Under the pieces are notes generated by a model. The model saw nothing but the letters and a program-made list of their open reading frames with translations. It did not search any database and was not told the origin of the DNA. From NCBI GenBank assembly GCA_946902875.1, contig OX336340.1, positions 12,477,566-12,541,565 on the forward strand: a DNA stretch of 64,000 bases, read 5' to 3'. Below, piece after piece: positions 63,601-64,000 of the stretch (within the stretch, counting starts at the first letter, position 1; each line of letters opens with the position of its first letter). Source of the stretch: Nematopogon swammerdamellus. Its lineage: Eukaryota; Arthropoda; Insecta; Lepidoptera; Adelidae. A program made the translations under genes and the position numbers.

Positions 63601-64000
63601 GGTACCTATTTGCTTACTACGTTATGTAATGTATGCTAATGATCAACGACTTATCTAAATAATTCATACTCGTGCTATAATAATTGAATGTCCTTGTAAA
63701 CATGTGTGTCTTTTTACAAGATGGCAGCGAATATTTCGATATTGAATCGAGCGGTGGTAACTCGGCGGAGCTGGTGCTCGCGTACGCTCTCCCGCCGGAA
63801 GTCGTCGCCGGCCAACAGCCGCTTCTCTTCACTGTGGAGGCCACGAAGCCCAGAACAGTCGGTGCAATTGCTGCCGTCTCCATCTCTATGCCGTGTATGT
63901 ATTTTTTATTGTTTCCAAACCGGGTGGCTGTGCCCGAGGTCGAAGCCTTAGGGGCAGCCAATTTCACGCCCGAGGAGGTGCCAGTCCGGCTTGGAGGTGG
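45584..64000 (+). CDS. Cadherin-like repeat protein, 15 exons seen, 3' end beyond window
   Basis: Exons run from ATG 45584 to at least 63894 and give about 956 residues, all with GT/AG junctions and matching phases. The protein starts with a signal peptide (RRTLILFAALSALLPTVRG). A first extracellular repeat ends at the cadherin linker DTNNNSPRF (exon 4). After that come repeats of about 100 residues of the form PVFSQ-x-YxxxV...LSQGYDxxVxFxLxGG / DYxxYFxL...GNSVxIxLxxPLPExxIxxNxxLxLxLxA...AAxxVxLP. Calcium motifs (DRE, DxNDN) are absent from most repeats. I infer an adhesion or extracellular matrix role at the cell surface; a membrane anchor, if any, lies past the window. The exact family member is unknown. 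Confidence 0.85.
45645..47846 (+). other. Cadherin-like gene intron 1
   Basis: 2.2 kb. Holds a LINE family 2 remnant in minus orientation (45820-45900) and a perfect hairpin at about 46702-46772 (TCTAAAGCCTTGAT and its complement). The rest is unrecognised. Confidence 0.6.
47847..47954 (+). CDS. Cadherin-like gene, exon 2
   Basis: Acceptor TTTCAG, donor GTAAGT. Encodes CLIAGVGAWDFPHQL and LDIDRDEIFRG, the start of the first extracellular repeat. Phase 1 in and out. Confidence 0.82.
48549..49290 (+). mobile_element. LINE family 1, longest copy: reverse transcriptase C-terminus and 3' UTR
   Basis: A continuous frame of about 195 codons from about 48660 reads KLGVLNKVRRYFTADQKLLL, SCLEYCSHLWDGSA, LDSIQRRAVRLVGD, RTGKLWNTLPAHIFPP and the stop after RPNVHGRR (49242-49244). 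This is the thumb/C-terminal region of a Jockey/CR1-type LINE reverse transcriptase by motif. A short UTR and an A-rich tail follow near 49286. It is 5'-truncated and sits in cadherin-like intron 2. Confidence 0.85.
49497..49684 (+). CDS. Cadherin-like gene, exon 3
   Basis: Acceptor TTTTAG. Encodes NRGPYFTAQLENGDFSLKMS through VVFACTGGTTSSL. The inferred donor GTCTGC is non-consensus but is the only one that leaves phase 0 into the next exon's IINIHVQDTNNNSP. Confidence 0.75.
49685..51105 (+). other. Cadherin-like gene intron 3
   Basis: 1.4 kb. A Helitron-like reverse 3' end (ACTAGCTGTTCCCGCAGTTT, 50082) and a GATCTTATAAGATC-centred hairpin at about 50497-50540 are visible; otherwise nothing is recognised. 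Confidence 0.55.
51106..51417 (+). CDS. Cadherin-like gene, exon 4 (linker and second repeat)
   Basis: 312 nt, acceptor CTCAG, donor GTTCGA, phase 0 at both ends. IINIHVQDTNNNSPRF is a classical cadherin linker, followed by ARDIDLTTQSIVFSIE (DxD-like). Confidence 0.87.
51488..51588 (+). mobile_element. SINE family 1, tail
   Basis: GAAGGGAAGCACTGACATGG through CAGTTTCCATAAAAAA, in intron 4. Confidence 0.8.
51588..51880 (+). mobile_element. CCGGCCAAGTGCGAGT interspersed element
   Basis: TCCGGCCAAGTGCGAGTTGG through AGGCTTAGTAATAAGCTTCC, with an unusual poly-C run at about 51687-51700. It directly abuts the SINE tail, as at 39590. Confidence 0.8.
51895..52170 (-). pseudogene. LINE family 2 remnant
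   Basis: Minus-strand frames give FEFVVFAVETSGLWSNETK and LLVDATGVPQSRTYF, then a shift; same blocks as 12603-12960. Confidence 0.75.
52370..52577 (+). CDS. Cadherin-like gene, exon 5
   Basis: Acceptor TTTCCAG, donor GTATGG; phase 0 in, phase 1 out. Encodes DVDLTGDPPRTSAATISIEA, then PVFSQPYYTATY and ISLSQGYDQQVTFTLSG. Confidence 0.88.
52935..53108 (+). CDS. Cadherin-like gene, exon 6
   Basis: 174 nt, acceptor TTGCAG, donor GTAACA. Encodes DYENYFTLTPQGNSATIQV through AALIVDLPL, the second half of a repeat. Phase 1-1. Confidence 0.88.
53310..53470 (-). mobile_element. LINE tail (family 1-related), minus
   Basis: GGCGCGCGCCAGACTAAC, then GGGGGCTGCGAATACCATGT-type blocks shared with 57855-58010. 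Confidence 0.65.
53567..54129. mobile_element. Palindromic MITE, ~560 bp, nested
   Basis: The ends are ATTAAGTGAAGTCCCTTAAA and its complement TTTAAGGGACTTCACTTAAT. The arms continue through ATCTGAAATGGATCACGTTT and GTACCTAAAGTTA and their complements to a GC-richer centre (about 53800-53900). Confidence 0.92.
54455..54800 (-). mobile_element. SINE family 1-related, diverged subfamily with head
   Basis: CTGGGTGCCATGTCAGTGCT, then CAGTTTTACTTGGAATCCGAACC (B-box complement). A similar head lies at 60715-60880. Confidence 0.65.
55015..55099. repeat. Perfect hairpin, 85 bp
   Basis: ACACATTGGGTATGGTGCGA through GTGTTACC is mirrored by GGTAACACCATACG through CCCAATGTGT; arms of about 38 bp around CATACGG. 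Confidence 0.93.
55464..55586 (+). CDS. Cadherin-like gene, exon 7 (module A, first exon)
   Basis: 123 nt, phase 1-1. GPQFTQPSFEGVITDNVLEL through GEMTARVNG. Nearly identical to exon 13. Confidence 0.9.
56100..56355 (-). mobile_element. RTE-like LINE non-coding fragment, with hairpin
   Basis: GCACAACACCGACCACCACG through AAGTACCGGCCCCACA is the reverse of 43700-43930. It contains a perfect GGTGAGAGGAGCCTATCG hairpin at 56219-56254. Confidence 0.7.
56968..57279 (+). CDS. Cadherin-like gene, exon 8 (module A, second exon)
   Basis: 312 nt, acceptor GTTCCAG, donor GTAAAT, phase 1-1. HSEHFSAQVTGATVTVSMSP, then DTTTPVFTQEIYSSSVST and LAQGFDGTVQFFIDG. Confidence 0.92.
57525..57698 (+). CDS. Cadherin-like gene, exon 9 (module A, third exon)
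   Basis: 174 nt, acceptor TTACAAG, donor GTATGT. DGSEYFDIESSGGNSAELVL through AAVSVSMP. Phase 1-1. Confidence 0.92.
57715..57835 (+). mobile_element. Interspersed element (GGCTGTGCCCGAGGTCGAAG)
   Basis: Begins near the exon 9 donor (CCAAACCGGGTGGCTGTGCC) and ends GGGGAAAGGCTATTAATCC. The duplicate at 63915-64000 is cut by the window edge. Its left end lies within 20-30 bp of the donor. Confidence 0.75.
57855..58010 (-). mobile_element. LINE tail (family 1-related), minus
   Basis: GAAGCACGACATATGGCGCG, then TTTACGGGGGCTGCGAATAC and GTCGGCCGGCTAGGTGCACC. Confidence 0.65.
58498..58620 (+). CDS. Cadherin-like gene, exon 10 (module B, first exon)
   Basis: 123 nt, acceptor TTTCAG, donor GTAATT. 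MFRFEEPSYTGTLDGSELQI through DVTFTIYGG. Same length and phase as exons 7 and 13 but diverged. Confidence 0.9.
59013..59315 (+). CDS. Cadherin-like gene, exon 11 (module B, second exon)
   Basis: 303 nt, acceptor TTTACAG, donor GTAATT. DYRLNFQASNTGNSVTIELS, then VTTPVFSQFVYTG and HLSQGYDETVQFELLGG. Phase 1-1. Confidence 0.92.
60054..60227 (+). CDS. Cadherin-like gene, exon 12 (module B, third exon)
   Basis: 174 nt, acceptor CACACAG, donor GTAAAC. EYAPYLRTEINGNSVNILVD through NAALNVELPT. Phase 1-1. Confidence 0.9.
60700..60885 (-). mobile_element. SINE head, diverged
   Basis: Contains AATCCGAACCACGGCCAGCT and ACCACCGAGATATCGCG, the complements of a B box and an A-box-like stretch. A GATGCATCGATCGATGCATC palindrome lies at 60839-60858. 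Confidence 0.6.
60975..61230 (+). mobile_element. RTE-like LINE fragment and tail
   Basis: GTAAAAGGCGACTAAGGGAT, then GGTGGTCGGTGTTGTGCTGT, then CCGATTACTCTGCTTACCC tail; parallels 43740-43930 and 44360-44410. Confidence 0.7.
61228..61375 (+). mobile_element. SINE family 1, tail
   Basis: TAGTTCGTGTTTTCTGTCAG through CCAACCGTGTCATCATAAAA. Confidence 0.75.
61854..61976 (+). CDS. Cadherin-like gene, exon 13 (module A', first exon)
   Basis: 123 nt. FSPQFTQPSFEGVITDN through GEMTARVNG, differing from exon 7 only near the start (VF for MSG context) at protein level. Confidence 0.9.
62180..62395 (+). mobile_element. Helitron-like 3' end with minisatellite units
   Basis: CTCGCCCTTAGTTACTTTC and CCTTCGGCCTCGCTCTTAGT units, then TTTTACGCGAGCGAAGCCGC and GGGCAAAAGCCAGT (CTAG mutated). 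Same end as at 30540-30607. Confidence 0.7.
62465..62800 (-). pseudogene. LINE reverse transcriptase C-terminus, third family
   Basis: The minus frame 62785-62471 (104 codons) reads HNMSLPSAYVYKNLCYARKY, NSDNHNYDTRCKNN and SVRFYNNLSANIKQL. This is the usual extreme C-terminus of CR1/Jockey-type LINE reverse transcriptases in insects (recognised by pattern). It is intact but only a fragment, inside intron 13, and absent from the paralogous intron 7. Confidence 0.75.
63135..63446 (+). CDS. Cadherin-like gene, exon 14 (module A', second exon)
   Basis: 312 nt. Differs from exon 8 by four amino-acid changes that I can see (G to S in SSGSAA, V to I in SAV and SSV, D to N in FIDGG). Confidence 0.92.
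63721..63894 (+). CDS. Cadherin-like gene, exon 15 (module A', third exon)
   Basis: 174 nt, donor GTATGT. Differs from exon 9 at YDL/YAL, VGATK/VEATK and ATAAVSVS/AIAAVSIS. The gene continues past the window. Confidence 0.92.

Overview
This is a window of intron-rich, repeat-dense eukaryotic nuclear DNA, most likely from a moth or butterfly (Lepidoptera). The evidence for Lepidoptera is the mix of repeats: tRNA-derived SINEs, Helitron-like elements ending in GCGAAGCCGCGGGCAAC-AGCTAG, truncated non-LTR retrotransposon tails, many foldback MITEs, and an interspersed element beginning CCGGCCAAGTGCGAGT. There are no bacterial-style operons and no genuine tRNA, rRNA or CRISPR loci. No database search was possible, so gene names are left blank.

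Layout. 1-14,180 holds no recognisable host gene. It contains a LINE tail, a direct duplication, a four-copy ~320-bp tandem repeat (6535-7850), a 119-bp-period array with GC-rich cassettes (8095-10250), a 1.35-kb inverted-repeat element (10470-11815) and a broken reverse transcriptase. A hAT-type element with a target-site duplication (14172-14681) sits just upstream of gene 1.

Gene 1 (14782-33300, + strand) is a leucine-rich-repeat protein. I reconstruct six exons with matching phases: an LRRNT-like cysteine cluster, a solenoid of LRRs, an LRRCT domain and a stop codon with no transmembrane segment. Its first (signal-peptide) exon is not identified. Introns 4 and 5 are about 8.0 and 5.5 kb and are largely filled with SINEs, MITEs, LINE remnants and a 2.2-kb Helitron-like composite.

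The 33.3-45.5 kb intergenic stretch contains the most striking structure: a 3,005-bp foldback transposon (36153-39157). It has 30-bp perfect terminal inverted repeats and a 7-bp target-site duplication. Nearly its whole interior is two opposed arrays of a GTCAACTTTT 10-mer, a build resembling the Drosophila FB (foldback) elements.

Gene 2 (45584 to beyond the right edge, + strand) encodes a secreted or membrane protein of degenerate cadherin-like repeats. Fifteen exons are visible, from a signal peptide onward. From exon 7 the gene is built of a three-exon module (123, ~312 and 174 nt, all phase 1) repeated three times. The first and third modules are nearly identical and the middle one is diverged, which implies recent duplication of a two-module, ~6.3-kb block. 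Its second half should lie just beyond the window.
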